From contig JAQMWT010000005.1 of the NCBI GenBank assembly GCA_029834535.1, positions 496,001-560,000 on the forward strand: 64,000 nt of DNA. The letters are read 5' to 3'. The notes beneath the pieces were generated by a model, which saw only the letters and a program-made list of their open reading frames with translations, was not told the DNA's origin and did not search any database. The position numbers and the translations under genes were made by a program. This document shows positions 51,401 through 61,253 of the stretch, in pieces. How positions within the stretch are numbered: position 1 is the first letter of the stretch; the number at the start of each line of letters is the position of its first letter. This DNA is from Chrysophaeum taylorii. Lineage: Eukaryota; Sar; Pelagophyceae; Pelagomonadales; Pelagomonadaceae.

Positions 51401-54400
51401 GAGCTCCGGCCGTCTTCACACCTAGAGGTAATCGCAAGAAACTGTGAGCGCCAAGTGGGCTAACCATCGTGACAGCGTCCTGCGCTGCCGGATCCAGACG
51501 AAGGTTGTGGTATCCCCATCTAATATCAATGCATGTCCGCCATCGTCTCATCGCGAGAAAGGCTAAAGCATCATCTTGTCGAATGTTTGGCCAACTGTCA
51601 TTGACCAATTGATCGTTGAGCTGACGTAAGTCAACTGCAGCACGGAACGCGTTTGACGTTCCAATCTCAGCTCCTTTCTTCGGAAGCATCAACACAGGAA
51701 AGCCCCAAGGTGAGTTGGCCGGACGAATGACTCCATCCCGGCACCACTCGCTGATCTGCTTGCGGAGACAATCGAGCTTCGCAGGCGTCAATCGGTAGGG
51801 CGTCATCTTAATCGGTCGCGGATTCGCGTCTTTGAATCGTAGAGACACAGGAGGCGAGTCCACAGGTCTCATAATCGGGTCGAAAAAGGCCCAAGAATAT
51901 TGCACACAGTGACGGAGCATCAGTTTCGCCTCGTCATCTAAGTGCGGATTGTCAGGAATTCCCAGCTCCTGCACAACCTTGTCAACTTCTTCCTTCGTAG
52001 GAATTTTAACTTTCATTGCTTCGTTGTCCTTGACATGCTCAGGAGTCTGCGGCAGTGGTGCACCCTCGGCATCGCGCGGCGCATCTTTCCATGGCACATC
52101 GAACTTTTTCTCGTATTTTAGTTTCACTTCCGGGTGGCTTTTGTTGATCCTCTCGCCTTTGACACGAACACTCGGCTCGCTCTTAATCTTCGGTTCCCGA
52201 TCTCGCTCAGGATCTGGCGGAACGTCTAAATTTGGTTGTCGGGGGCCAGCAGAAGAAGCATGAGACGTCCCCGGCTCATCTGTTGCAGGCGGAATCAACG
52301 GTACCTCTGGAGGTTTCCATTTGGTGCGATCTTGAAGATCATCAGTCGACACCCATCTTATGACACGTGTGCGCGTGTTTAACAGCGGAACTTGTACGTG
52401 ACGAAGGGTGGTTTCATCAATTTGTAAATAATAATCAAACGGTCGGTCTGCAGGACTCAACGCTGACGGCAAAGCTTCGCCGCTCAGGTGAAATTCCTTG
52501 GTCACAGAGTTGTGCAGATCGAGCATTAATAAGGCCATCGTGTCAGGTGGCACGACGGACGCCAAGTGTTTCAACGAGGTCGTCCTGGAGAAGCCGGCCC
52601 AATCAAAATCAGGGGGCATCGTCAGCAACTCCGAAGTCATTTCCAGATTCAGAGATCTGTAATCGGAACGGTGCGGTCCTACGCGAAGCGGGACACGCGT
52701 AACAGTATAAGCTGCGTCTGTCGCGGCTCGTGATGATCCTAAATTGTTCATCTGAAGTAAATGTCGTTCGTCGGCGTAGCCAAGTGCTGCGGCGAACTCT
52801 TGCCGCATATTCTTGCAAGTCCTTGGAACTGCGCGCAAATGGAGCGGATGGCTGGAAACCAACAATCGCACGCGACAGCTCATCAAACTGGGAGTTATGT
52901 CGTAAAAATTGACGACGTATACGTAAGGGTGCAAACGTGCAACGTAAGAAATAATCGAAGCCTCCTGCTCTATCAACCACATGAAGAAACCAGCCATCTT
53001 GCATAATTTCATCGTCCAGTGGGTAGCGGTGACTCCTTCCCCAACATCTCTGGAGGTCAAGTTGCACAGAGCGGAGTGTACGCAGGGTGGCGACGCGACA
53101 CACATCGACGACGACCATTCCGCGTAGGGTAAATAAGATTCGATCAACCGTAAGGTTGTAACATAGCGACCACACAATGTGTGCTGCACCACAGGAATAT
53201 TCGGAAAGTTCTTGTGGTGGATCTGGTTGGCGGTGTCCGACGCATCGAGTGCTAGCACGACTCGAAACGACGTCCCACACGTTTCGTTGGCTCGTTGGAG
53301 ACCTAAAGTACTGCCTCCGGCTCCACTGAACAGCATCACCACCTTGCGATAAGTGATTGGAAGCCATTGAACCTTTTCATATCGGCGGCGGATCTCCGCT
53401 TCGGTGATCTCGCGGCATTTCTTTTCATCTTCTTCCGACCTTCGAGCGAAATCGTCGCTGCCTTCAGGTCGTTTGAGGGTGGACTTGTCCGTCATAGCGG
53501 TCGTAGCGTCCTTCTGCACCGTGCTCAGCAGCATCGGCGGGGGAGATTCGTCGCATCGCGTCAAGTGACTAGCGACAGAAACGGTGAAAGAAAGGTTCCC
53601 CTTGTCGTATCCTTCTTCACATTCTTTCGTAAGTTCGTTGATCGTAGAGACGTTCAACTCATCTTCGTACCTAACGATATCACCAATCGCGAGAACCTCG
53701 CCTTGAGTGACGACCGTCGGCACTTCTTCCGTGGCAGTAACCGCCACCCGAGCAGCGGACCGGTCGCGCTCTTCGCAAGAAGAACACATTCCTTCGACAA
53801 CTCCCAACTGCTCGTTCTCAGCAAACGTAGCGACGAAAACCTGTCCTCTTTCCATAGGCTTCGACAAAATAACCGGTAGATTGTACGTTCGACCGGGCTC
53901 GATTTGACGCGTGCGCGCAGCATAAGCGATTACTTCTCGCGCGTCTTCTCCCGGAGCTGGGGAGAATTTGGTCGTAGCATGTCCCCGCGTAGCCAAGGCT
54001 ACCTTACGTTCCGGCGGCGGGCTTCGGAGATCTTTAATCGTGCTCAAACGAGCATAAACTCGAGTCTTGACCAGGTCGAGACTCTGCCGAAAGGCATCGT
54101 GTTGATGATTGTAAATCGGTACGGTTATCGGATTTCGATCGTAAATAGACCGAAAGGTCACGATTGGTGCATCGACTCGTTCATCCTTAACTTTAATCTT
54201 CTTGCGCCCGTAGACGACTTGGGTTCGACAAAAACAGATCCGATCATGGGGAAAATCCACGATGGCTCCTAAAACTCGTATATCGCGCCCTCCCAACAGG
54301 AACAGATAATTCGTATCGGCTACAATAGCGACAATGGGGGCAGCGAAGTCGTCGGCGAAAGCGACCCGAAGGGCGATCCAACGATGGATCGTCGTCGTAT

Positions 54401-57400
54401 TCAACCCTGATCCGTACAGCTTGCGCTTAATCGGAAGTTCGCCTTCATCGAAAATCAACTGATCTTTGGTCAACTTTTTGACCATTTCTCGGCAAATATA
54501 AGAAACATCTGCCATTCCATCGACACCGATGGTCGTCGAGAATTTCGGTCCGTCACGATTCCTGTAGATGTGACAGGCTATAAACGTTAAAGTACCCGTA
54601 TCTAAACAACTGAGGGTAATCAAATCATCTTCGATCGTCTTGCCATCTCGCGGCGTCAACGAAGTGTGAGCACATCGGGCTCTGAATCGCTCATCTCCGG
54701 GGTTGGGCATCGATACCGCGGCTTGAGCTTTCGTATTATCTGTTGTTGGCGTCTTCGCCATAACGCTCGCGGCAGCCTCTTTATCTGGCGGCTTCCGCTC
54801 TTCCTCCAAGACAATCTCAGAGGGAATCAGTGCTGGTAGGGGATCCTGGTCTTCGTAGTTCACGGAAGCAAAGGACCCCTCCCATAAATCATTCATTTCG
54901 TCTTTCCAGAATGCATCTGTAAATTCATTCGTCGCCTGCTGATCCTCATCAGCATCGGCGATCGGTTCCGTGTCAGCTGCGGCTTTGAGTCTGCAGCTGC
55001 GCGGTTGTTCTGGTGGCTTCTTCAGCAAGAAATTCCGAGCTTTCGTCCACCAATCCTGCAGGTTCCACGTCGGCTCGTCTTCGTCACACTTGAGAACGCT
55101 GCTAATCTTCTTCATAAATCTATCCTTTTCTTCCGGCGGCGTATCCGTGTCTCGATCCGTAGTAATCGAAACCGTTTCGGGGGGGTCCGCAGGAAAAGAT
55201 GGCGTCGTCCCCGACGTCAACTCTGTCGTAAAATCGTCGTCTGCAATACTCGCGCTGGTCATCGTCTCGTCAGTCGAATGCGCGCACGAGCTATCACTGC
55301 AGAAATTCATGTCTGGCTCACAGCCAGTTCGGTCGCCAGCGGTCGTCTCTGGAGGGTCCAAAGATAAGCCGATGGCATCGAGGGCTTCCTCATCAAAAAT
55401 AAACGGTGGGTCGTCCATGGACGACTCGTCAAATAACGTTAACGCGGACACTGGTTCACAAAGTGTAGCTTCTTCATCTTCCGAATCTGAATCGCCTTCC
55501 CAGTATCGTGGAGCTTCAAGTTCCTCGCTCGAATCTTCGAGCTCATCGCTCGACATCTGCTCATAAATCTGTGCCAAAGACCGACGATTGGTCAGCACGT
55601 CGTTGGGTGGCTCGTCCATCGGTGGGCGAGCAAGATCTTCGAATGCGGCCGCGGCAAGGGCGTCGGCTGCGTCGTCGGTGCGGGTGTCCGTGTTCGGGTA
55701 CACCGTCACTCCTAATGGTAACTGTTGACCGCAAGGGGTCGTAAATGTGAGCGTTGCGCTCGAATTATATTGGTGTCGGCCTCCGTCGTATTCGTCGTCG
55801 CGCGATCGGCGTCGTCTGTGCCGGCGCGAACTTCGACTGGGGCTCTTGTTATCTTTGTCTCTCTCTGGCGTCAGTTCGGCAGGTCCTAGTACCTCTGGAT
55901 CGTCCCTGTAGGCGACTGGTGCTCCCAAGTCTATCCGAACTGGCTCAATCGTCTCGTCTATCGAAACATCGACGCCTTCGTCGTCTTTTTGCCAAAACTC
56001 CGACCAAACGTAAATTAAATCTCGGTTTGCCAATAACTCCGTGCCTCGGGGTCGGAATTGTACTTCTTTCCGCTCTGGCGGTTTCTTCCTCAGGAAACAT
56101 TGAGCTCGTATCCTTATCGTCGGTACGCTCATCTTCCTATTATCCATGCTGATCGTCCCATCCAAATTCGGTTCCGGGCGGCAGCTATACTCATCCCTCA
56201 TAGTATGTTCGGGATCTTTCTTTATCACGTAGCCATCATCATATGCAGGCTGAAAATCTTTGAACTCTTCGTTCGTGAGTAATACGCCAGGGCTTTCACT
56301 GAGCTCCAAAGGCAGTTCATGCGTTATAAGATTCTTCATCTCTTCCGCTTTCGTATTCATTTTCTCGGCCGTTTCACTCGGCCTCTCATCCACTCCATCG
56401 CTTCGAATATCGGCAATCGCCTCGTCACTAAAAATGTCGGCACACGAATTGTCTGCCATCGTCAAAGGGAATAAAACATCTGCAAAAACGTCTGCAGTCG
56501 GTTCGTCGGGGGTCCCTGCAAAAGAAGAAGGCGTCGTCCCCGACGTCATATCTGTCAAAAACTGGCCACCAAAGGGCACGTGACGTTCGATGGGTGTGTA
56601 CTCAGGTGCGCGCTTATCATTCGAGGTAATCCTCTGCGACGCATCGTCGATCGATCGTGGAGGCGACGTGCCATCCACTTGAATGTTCGGAGGTAAACTC
56701 ATAGCATCGAGCGTAGCAGCGGCGGGTCCCTTACTTTGGGCGTCATCGGCTGCACGGGGCTCGTAAATCGGATTCACACATAACTCCGGCGCGTCGTCAA
56801 GACCGAGGGTTGTGTCAGCTGACGACAAATCATATCGTGCCACCAACGGTGACACCGGGTTAGAAGCGGTAGACGGCTTCGACCCGTAGTTTAACGACGT
56901 TTCGGTCAAATTCTTCGATTCTGTGGGGATTTTGGTTTGGGTGAGCTCCTTCGACTTGGATTGCTCTTGATCGTAGTTTAACGACGTTTCGGTCATCTCG
57001 GACGACTCGTCGTCGTCGTCGCGCGGCTTCCTGACTTTCGCTCGCGTTCGCGTGGGCGGCGGTACCTCCGAAGTTCGGAATTCTCCCTCGAGACCGTTCG
57101 CTCGCCTCGGGCGATTCGGCATACGCAATTCATCTCCACGTGTCAACGCGCTTGCTTGATCTTGGAGGGCGTCTGCTCGAGCATTGGCCATACGCAGTTG
57201 CTCTCGCATTATTTTTATCTCATTCCGGTGTAGCCGTTCTTTTCGTTCGTTCTCTTCCCCTATTTGTTTTAAAAGTCGTTCTTGCGCGCGTTCGTTCTCT
57301 TCGCGTAATGCCCGCAAGTGAGCTTCGTAGAACTCATTCATTTTCGTTGCATCCGGGGGTTCTGCACGCGTTGACGGAGCTGTCGATCGTCCTCCCGCCG

Positions 57401-57578
57401 GTCTCTCCGTGGGCTTGCCGTCGTTGTAGTTTAGCTCTTCTTCCTCGTCAACTTCTGTATCGTGCTCTTCTTCATCATCATCATTATCATCATCGTCATT
57501 CCGCTCGTTCGTCTCATCCTGACGGCTTGGCGGTTCTTCATATCGTAGCTGCTCGACGGCAGCATCATCGTCTTCCAT
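48480..57578 (-). CDS. Gypsy B polyprotein with embedded DNA C5-methyltransferase
   Basis: A 3032-codon ORF with the same domain order as copy A. The methyltransferase motif I (LFSGAGGSTLGLQ) is near residue 1415, the SPPC motif IV and the VVPPDTMALLML motif X follow at the same spacing, and RT, RNase H and integrase follow. By eye the RT-integrase part is nearly identical to copy A in protein, while the methyltransferase and the acidic N-terminal region carry more amino-acid differences for their length. All main motifs are kept. Confidence 0.92.
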   Translation of the reverse strand: MEDDDAAVEQLRYEEPPSRQDETNERNDDDDNDDDEEEHDTEVDEEEELNYNDGKPTERPAGGRSTAPSTRAEPPDATKMNEFYEAHLRALREENERAQERLLKQIGEENERKERLHRNEIKIMREQLRMANARADALQDQASALTRGDELRMPNRPRRANGLEGEFRTSEVPPPTRTRAKVRKPRDDDDESSEMTETSLNYDQEQSKSKELTQTKIPTESKNLTETSLNYGSKPSTASNPVSPLVARYDLSSADTTLGLDDAPELCVNPIYEPRAADDAQSKGPAAATLDAMSLPPNIQVDGTSPPRSIDDASQRITSNDKRAPEYTPIERHVPFGGQFLTDMTSGTTPSSFAGTPDEPTADVFADVLFPLTMADNSCADIFSDEAIADIRSDGVDERPSETAEKMNTKAEEMKNLITHELPLELSESPGVLLTNEEFKDFQPAYDDGYVIKKDPEHTMRDEYSCRPEPNLDGTISMDNRKMSVPTIRIRAQCFLRKKPPERKEVQFRPRGTELLANRDLIYVWSEFWQKDDEGVDVSIDETIEPVRIDLGAPVAYRDDPEVLGPAELTPERDKDNKSPSRSSRRHRRRRSRDDEYDGGRHQYNSSATLTFTTPCGQQLPLGVTVYPNTDTRTDDAADALAAAAFEDLARPPMDEPPNDVLTNRRSLAQIYEQMSSDELEDSSEELEAPRYWEGDSDSEDEEATLCEPVSALTLFDESSMDDPPFIFDEEALDAIGLSLDPPETTAGDRTGCEPDMNFCSDSSCAHSTDETMTSASIADDDFTTELTSGTTPSFPADPPETVSITTDRDTDTPPEEKDRFMKKISSVLKCDEDEPTWNLQDWWTKARNFLLKKPPEQPRSCRLKAAADTEPIADADEDQQATNEFTDAFWKDEMNDLWEGSFASVNYEDQDPLPALIPSEIVLEEERKPPDKEAAASVMAKTPTTDNTKAQAAVSMPNPGDERFRARCAHTSLTPRDGKTIEDDLITLSCLDTGTLTFIACHIYRNRDGPKFSTTIGVDGMADVSYICREMVKKLTKDQLIFDEGELPIKRKLYGSGLNTTTIHRWIALRVAFADDFAAPIVAIVADTNYLFLLGGRDIRVLGAIVDFPHDRICFCRTQVVYGRKKIKVKDERVDAPIVTFRSIYDRNPITVPIYNHQHDAFRQSLDLVKTRVYARLSTIKDLRSPPPERKVALATRGHATTKFSPAPGEDAREVIAYAARTRQIEPGRTYNLPVILSKPMERGQVFVATFAENEQLGVVEGMCSSCEERDRSAARVAVTATEEVPTVVTQGEVLAIGDIVRYEDELNVSTINELTKECEEGYDKGNLSFTVSVASHLTRCDESPPPMLLSTVQKDATTAMTDKSTLKRPEGSDDFARRSEEDEKKCREITEAEIRRRYEKVQWLPITYRKVVMLFSGAGGSTLGLQRANETCGTSFRVVLALDASDTANQIHHKNFPNIPVVQHTLCGRYVTTLRLIESYLPYAEWSSSMCVASPPCVHSALCNLTSRDVGEGVTATHWTMKLCKMAGFFMWLIEQEASIISYVARLHPYVYVVNFYDITPSLMSCRVRLLVSSHPLHLRAVPRTCKNMRQEFAAALGYADERHLLQMNNLGSSRAATDAAYTVTRVPLRVGPHRSDYRSLNLEMTSELLTMPPDFDWAGFSRTTSLKHLASVVPPDTMALLMLDLHNSVTKEFHLSGEALPSALSPADRPFDYYLQIDETTLRHVQVPLLNTRTRVIRWVSTDDLQDRTKWKPPEVPLIPPATDEPGTSHASSAGPRQPNLDVPPDPERDREPKIKSEPSVRVKGERINKSHPEVKLKYEKKFDVPWKDAPRDAEGAPLPQTPEHVKDNEAMKVKIPTKEEVDKVVQELGIPDNPHLDDEAKLMLRHCVQYSWAFFDPIMRPVDSPPVSLRFKDANPRPIKMTPYRLTPAKLDCLRKQISEWCRDGVIRPANSPWGFPVLMLPKKGAEIGTSNAFRAAVDLRQLNDQLVNDSWPNIRQDDALAFLAMRRWRTCIDIRWGYHNLRLDPAAQDAVTMVSPLGAHSFLRLPLGVKTAGALFCKQMASDLSKWMYQDLVAFVDDIMMGSDDLHRHLQVLIEVMCHLAQRGYSGRTAKFHLLKDDIEFLGHISTPEGLKPNPKTLEALQKMPIPGTLPNTSPKTQIRSFIGMSNYCRRYVKGYSKIVEPLRRLCLEGVKFEWTPECQKAWDTIIEALVDSRGVYHADYDLPFQIRSDASKDGLGAYLFQIVEVKDDAGRVTREERVIEYWSRAVPKEMRNYEPRRLELLAVILSLEHFRAYIEGHRTVLETDHRNLTFLRKATHSSGQLARWAMRLANFDPELGYKPGKSPGMSIPDCLSRNPIDHVIETDEFGEPLNHAYLVFQELPRPVDDRGVPVSGCHFIMSFITTELPEDEDEDPEKDPMKLATSHATRQRRKNRARDEPQIFKDAAAYKDYIDKIPDNMTLAEIAREQESDATCEDIRYRMAQGQTPRRSRANERFEVVKDVLYRISADLHPMIVAPATLRKRIIRLYHDTPVNGGHMGRHSTVQAIQERFWWPHMSNEVGVFIAECLVCQKARTPEPKRAGLLQQPVYDGDGAVLCMDLFGPLPSAGPETYLLVFFDPFSHFLILDVLNDKTAESVLESFVINILLKGYLPQMIRTDNGKEFVNKLMREFCHLFNTRYQTTIPYHAQSNPAERVNRFIKAFLRACLQGRNITDWPDFAHYIAFCYNRKFIPGTQISPFMLRLNRQPMLPTDYTLMDFDTRLLPKTRSDAVAETRERLKYYTKIVREARDKALKKQRLAYNADHVDVEYKEGSHVLLYIPFLQNKLRPEWRGPFIIKERLSPVTYRIESLDSPPEERRVHVSQITPVMVPPIVDQTIRKPEETFRDDYQHGKFVVFRIPDRKRSDWRKKIYVAEVYEPYDYQNDRVALHFYSDLGPNDDVAYFKPTSHLSHRKLKPEFKDVEGRSFTDKSRISSNTTPCVTDFAPHEIDVLVPKFTLRSGRVPEPIITRVYQKIRSRDARKAKPRSSR

Positions 57579-57671
57579 ATCGGCTCTGGCTCGTTCTAGT
57601 CGGCCGAGATCAGAGCGGGTCCAAAATGGTTGAGTCGTCGTCGTTCTCGTGCTCCTTCGGCTCCGGAACTT

Positions 57672-57992
57672 CTAATCGTCCACGACACGCGTAATATCGT
57701 CGTTGCGTGCGTCTTCCACCGACAAATCTATCCGTACGGTGGGCGGCAGAACTCGTCTCTGCCCGGCAAACAATGCCTTATCCGTGAGTTGCGATCTCAC
57801 TCCGCTCGCCTGCGGCAGCGGTACCCGGGTTGCGCGTCGGTTAGCACCAAATCGCGCGTCGTCACTTCCGACGACAAACGTATCCGGCCGGGGAACTTTC
57901 CCACGGCAATGGTCCTTCTGGAATTCCTTGTCGGCGCGCTTGATCAGGGCGCGCACGGCTTGTCCGGACCGTGTAGAGAATGCAAGATGCAC
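57672..57992 (-). CDS. Short upstream ORF in gypsy B leader
   Basis: Same ORF as 33623-33943 in copy A, with identical translation. No domain is recognised. Confidence 0.4.
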   Translation of the reverse strand: MHLAFSTRSGQAVRALIKRADKEFQKDHCRGKVPRPDTFVVGSDDARFGANRRATRVPLPQASGVRSQLTDKALFAGQRRVLPPTVRIDLSVEDARNDDITRVVDD

Positions 57993-58043
57993 TAGTTCGT
58001 TGCGACCGATATAGTCGCTCGAATCTCGTATTCCTCCACCACC

Positions 58044-58379
58044 TGTGGCGTAAGGAGAATTTTAGGGGCTACCTGGCGTGCCTTCGAATCCTGGCTCGCC
58101 GATCGCGTCCGTGCCCTTGGTGGGATCACTGGACGAGGATGGCCGTTCTCCCGCCACGCGACCACAAACAACTCCTGCGCCTGGTCCTCTCAACTTGAGG
58201 ATCGGCTGTTGCTTTATGATCAAGGATAATCGAAATCAGAAATCAGGGTGACACATGTCACGGAAAAGAAAGATGATGTCAGAGAAAACTCTGACCTCAT
58301 CGGAACGGAGTAGGGTGCCCCTGATAAGGGGGGGCCCTAGAAGAGGGGTAAGCCTTAGGAGGCGGGAGTTGCCGCCACA
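58044..58379 (-). repeat. LTR of gypsy B (5' LTR)
   Basis: 336 bp, apparently identical to both LTRs of copy A; followed by CTCCT. Confidence 0.92.
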
Positions 58380-58451
58380 CTCCTCTCCGCTCGACGCTCC
58401 GACCCCCGCCAATCTGAGCTGCTTTTATCAACCTTTTAATTTACTCCTAAA
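58380..58451 (-). repeat. R1 remnant right of gypsy B
   Basis: Starts CTCCT (target copy), then the minus-strand R1 block: CCGCTCGACGCTC, GCCAATCTGAGCTGC, ending TTTACTCCTAAA. Joined to 24018-24042 it makes one continuous R1/tail sequence with CTCCT counted once. Confidence 0.7.
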
Positions 58452-61253
58452 CCCTCCGACGCAACCTCCACGCTCTTTATTATGGACCCGTTGGAGTTTC
58501 TCGCTAGAAAGCTTCCAGCGTTTAAACTCCGATTTTCCGTCCGTGCACGATCCGTTTATGGTCGTCGCTCACTGACTGACACACATAATAGTTTGGACAG
58601 CTGAGCAAATAAGGGGTTGCGGTGGTGCACGCACGGGGTTTGGGAGGACGTGAGTGGCTGGATAGGCCAAGGTACAAGGTAGGTGGTACCTGGGAGGCGG
58701 GTATACCCCGAGGCCTAGAGGCTACCATATGCAATGGCGACTGCGAGAGGGGGGTAACGAGAAGCGCACGGGACCGAGAAAAGGGCAAGCCAAGAGCTAA
58801 GTAGGGGCCCATCTATTCAAATGGCTCCACCTACGTGCCACTGCACCGGCCGATGACCGCCGCGGGCGGCGGCGAGGCCGTTGTGGTAAGGCCGTTCTGC
58901 TCTTGTTCGGTCATATCCGCGGTGTGGTGTGGCTCATACCTTACTCACTTACAAAAAAAACGAACTGATTAACTAGCCACCCCCGCACTCGCCTGATGCT
59001 GCCATGTCTCCCCCTTTTTTGATTATATCTATATCGTCATAATTTTATTGTAAAAGTTGCTGCGGCGCTCAACTCTCAGGCTCGAAGAGCCAGAATAGAG
59101 AATCGCAAAGGAAGAGAAAGAATGCAAAATGACCATTAAGGAGTCCGAGGAAGAAATAGTGAGAAGAAATGCCAAGCTCCAGGTGCCAGAAGGAGGGATC
59201 ACCAGAGTGGCAGACACAGAAGCAAGACGTGGCGTCGCCGCATCGCAGGTGAGGCAGAAAAGAGGTGCGGTTGACCCCGGCAGGGAAAGGAGGTGTGGGA
59301 TTTGGATCGGAGGCAGTGCCGCTACAACCGCCGTCGCCACCGCTGCCACTCATCGAATATGAGGCAATCCAAGCCGGCCGCAATGCCAAGGCAGGGAACT
59401 GGCACTACTAACAAGCGTGTTGTATTAAGCGGTGGGAGGTAGCGAAACAAAAAAAGAATTGGGCGGCGGATCAAGCGAAACCCAAACCGCAAACTGCTAT
59501 ATTTCGAGGAGATGCGGCGCCCAACGACAGCCATAGCATCTAGCGTACCATTGATGTTATGGCAAGCACCAACGAGCCAGAAACTCCAAAGGGAAGCAAC
59601 TTCCAAGCACACAAGCTCCCCTCTTTTGTGCAGCCGCCTTCCAATACCTCCAAGCACAAAGAGTCATAGTGAGGGATGGCCCGAAGGCGGGAGTATAAGC
59701 AAGATGAGGCTAGGTATCCGCGGTGTCAGAACAAGAAGCAAAAAGCTGGCTATCCGCGGTGTCACCGTATCGCAAACTAACTAACTAACTTCAGACCTCT
59801 CCCGAGCATGGGAGCCAGGCCGGACCGGCAGGAGCCGGTACGGAATCACAGAGGAAAATCACGCATTTGGGGCAGAGGCGAGGGACGAGGACGGACTTGT
59901 TGATGGTGGACCGCCACTGCGCGCGGTCTTGTGCGAGCTCGTGCAAAAGCGTCGCAGGCCGCGGACGTGTTGGTCCACGAACAATCGACCTGTCCGTCGC
60001 GTTCTGCCCAACCGAGCGAACCCCATCCCAACGCGGACTTTCCGGGTGCTAACCGGCCAGCCCGGGAGGCGAGCAGGCACCGTCTCACTCCGGGACGGCC
60101 GGGGCCGCCGCAGCGAGCAAGCGTGTTAGGCGCCGTCCTCCATGGCAACCAACGGTTAGCGATCGTACCGCATCGCAAGTGAGGCAAAATTTTCAGAACG
60201 GTCGGCTCTACAAAAGGCCCTGGGGCGCAAAATCAATTTCTGGCTAGCTTAGTAAGGCACCTTGTCGTCGACTTCGGCTCGAGCATTCACATTCTGGCTT
60301 TGCCGTGCGCACATTGAGATGCTTGCATAGTCTCGTAGTTTCGACCTAACCATAAGGACTCGGAGCAAATGACGTCGTCACTCCTCCAGAAACAAGATGC
60401 TGACAGTCCAGCGGAGCATTATCTAGCAGGGCAAGAGCGCGCGACAACGATAAAAAAAAACAACCAGGGCGTTCGCCATATGGGGCGGGAAGCTGCACAG
60501 GCAATGCTGCGCGCGACGAAACTTAACCACCCAGATAAACATGCGCAAGCGTAGAGGCCCAGTAGGATTTTTGGTAAGCTAGATCGGCGCTTTCACCTCG
60601 ACATCGGAGCACATACGTACAGCAGACCCCTTACAATTGTAATGATGCTAATACACTCTCCTCCGGAGAGACGCCGGCCGCATGCTAGTGTCGGTGCAGG
60701 AAAGCGAATGCGAAAAATAGACTGCATGGGACGTGGGATGTGAGTAGCAGCCGCGTGTGCGCCTGGACGTGACGAGCTCCACGTGAGCAGTTCATATAAA
60801 CGAGCTTTTTTGATTTGGGGTGCAAAGTGGAACCTAGTTGTTAGTATCGATGTTAGCATCTACCATGAAACCGATTTGGTTATAGGTGTGATCTAAACAC
60901 GCAGAGAGAAAGCTGTACAAGCCTGGTCTCGAGAGTAAACTGCGGATATAGAGTGCCCTACGCTGCTTAAAAAAATCTAAGAAAGCCTTATAATTTTCCC
61001 AGATGTGGGAAGAAGGTGTGTGTGTAGTGACCGACATTGGGGACTTCTCGAACGCGGCCTCAGGGTATTTCAAAGTCGACTGCCAAGAGGGGGGGGGGTG
61101 TGTGTGCCGCAGGGGCTAGGTGCAATGGTTCGCAGGAGCCTAAACTTGCTACCTGAGCGTGTGATTCAAATTCGCTGTCGAGCACAGAAAGAGCCGCGGA
61201 CCTTCGCAGCCCAAAGGTACCTTCGCGGGAGCGGTGCCAGCCTGTAAGTCTTG
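58452..61253. other. Mostly non-coding stretch with decayed pieces
   Basis: I see no intact gene. A short ATG-started frame at 58484 (MDPLEFLARKLPAFKLRFS) may be the start of a lost gene. 59090-59300 is purine-rich on +. A LINE-like fragment lies at about 59830-60050 (separate entry). 60369-60554 is a 61-codon ORF ending in LNHPDKHAQA, which resembles the HPD motif of a J domain but has no rest of the domain. 61071-61103 repeats the GTCGACTGC...GGGGGG motif seen in Helitron heads. Confidence 0.45.
59830..60050 (-). mobile_element. Possible LINE ORF2 C-terminal remnant
   Basis: On the minus strand one frame reads LLHELAQDRAQWRSTINKS followed by VPRLCPKCVIFLCDS. A motif like ELAQDRxxWR followed by a Cys-pair stretch is typical of the very end of several LINE reverse-transcriptase proteins. 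No RT or endonuclease domain is found next to it, so at most it is a short decayed fragment. Confidence 0.3.

Larger units (their letters stand above)
48105..58379 (-). mobile_element. Ty3/gypsy LTR retrotransposon, copy B
   Basis: A 10,275-bp element with the same structure as copy A and the same orientation. The left LTR (48105-48439, 335 bp) differs from the other three LTRs at about five positions, while the right LTR matches both copy A LTRs by eye. The long ORF is uninterrupted and the element looks whole. Flanks are CCACT on the left and CTCCT on the right; the right one matches the left flank of copy A. Confidence 0.93.

Noticed and set aside
24043-58379. Simple tandem duplication of a 24-kb block
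   Set aside because: Only the element is repeated; the WD40 gene, Helitron and copia sequence between the copies occur once.
60369-60554. 61-codon ORF ending in an HPDK motif, J-domain-like
   Set aside because: Too short, no helix I or III of a J domain, and no adjoining exon found; noted in the intergenic entry only.
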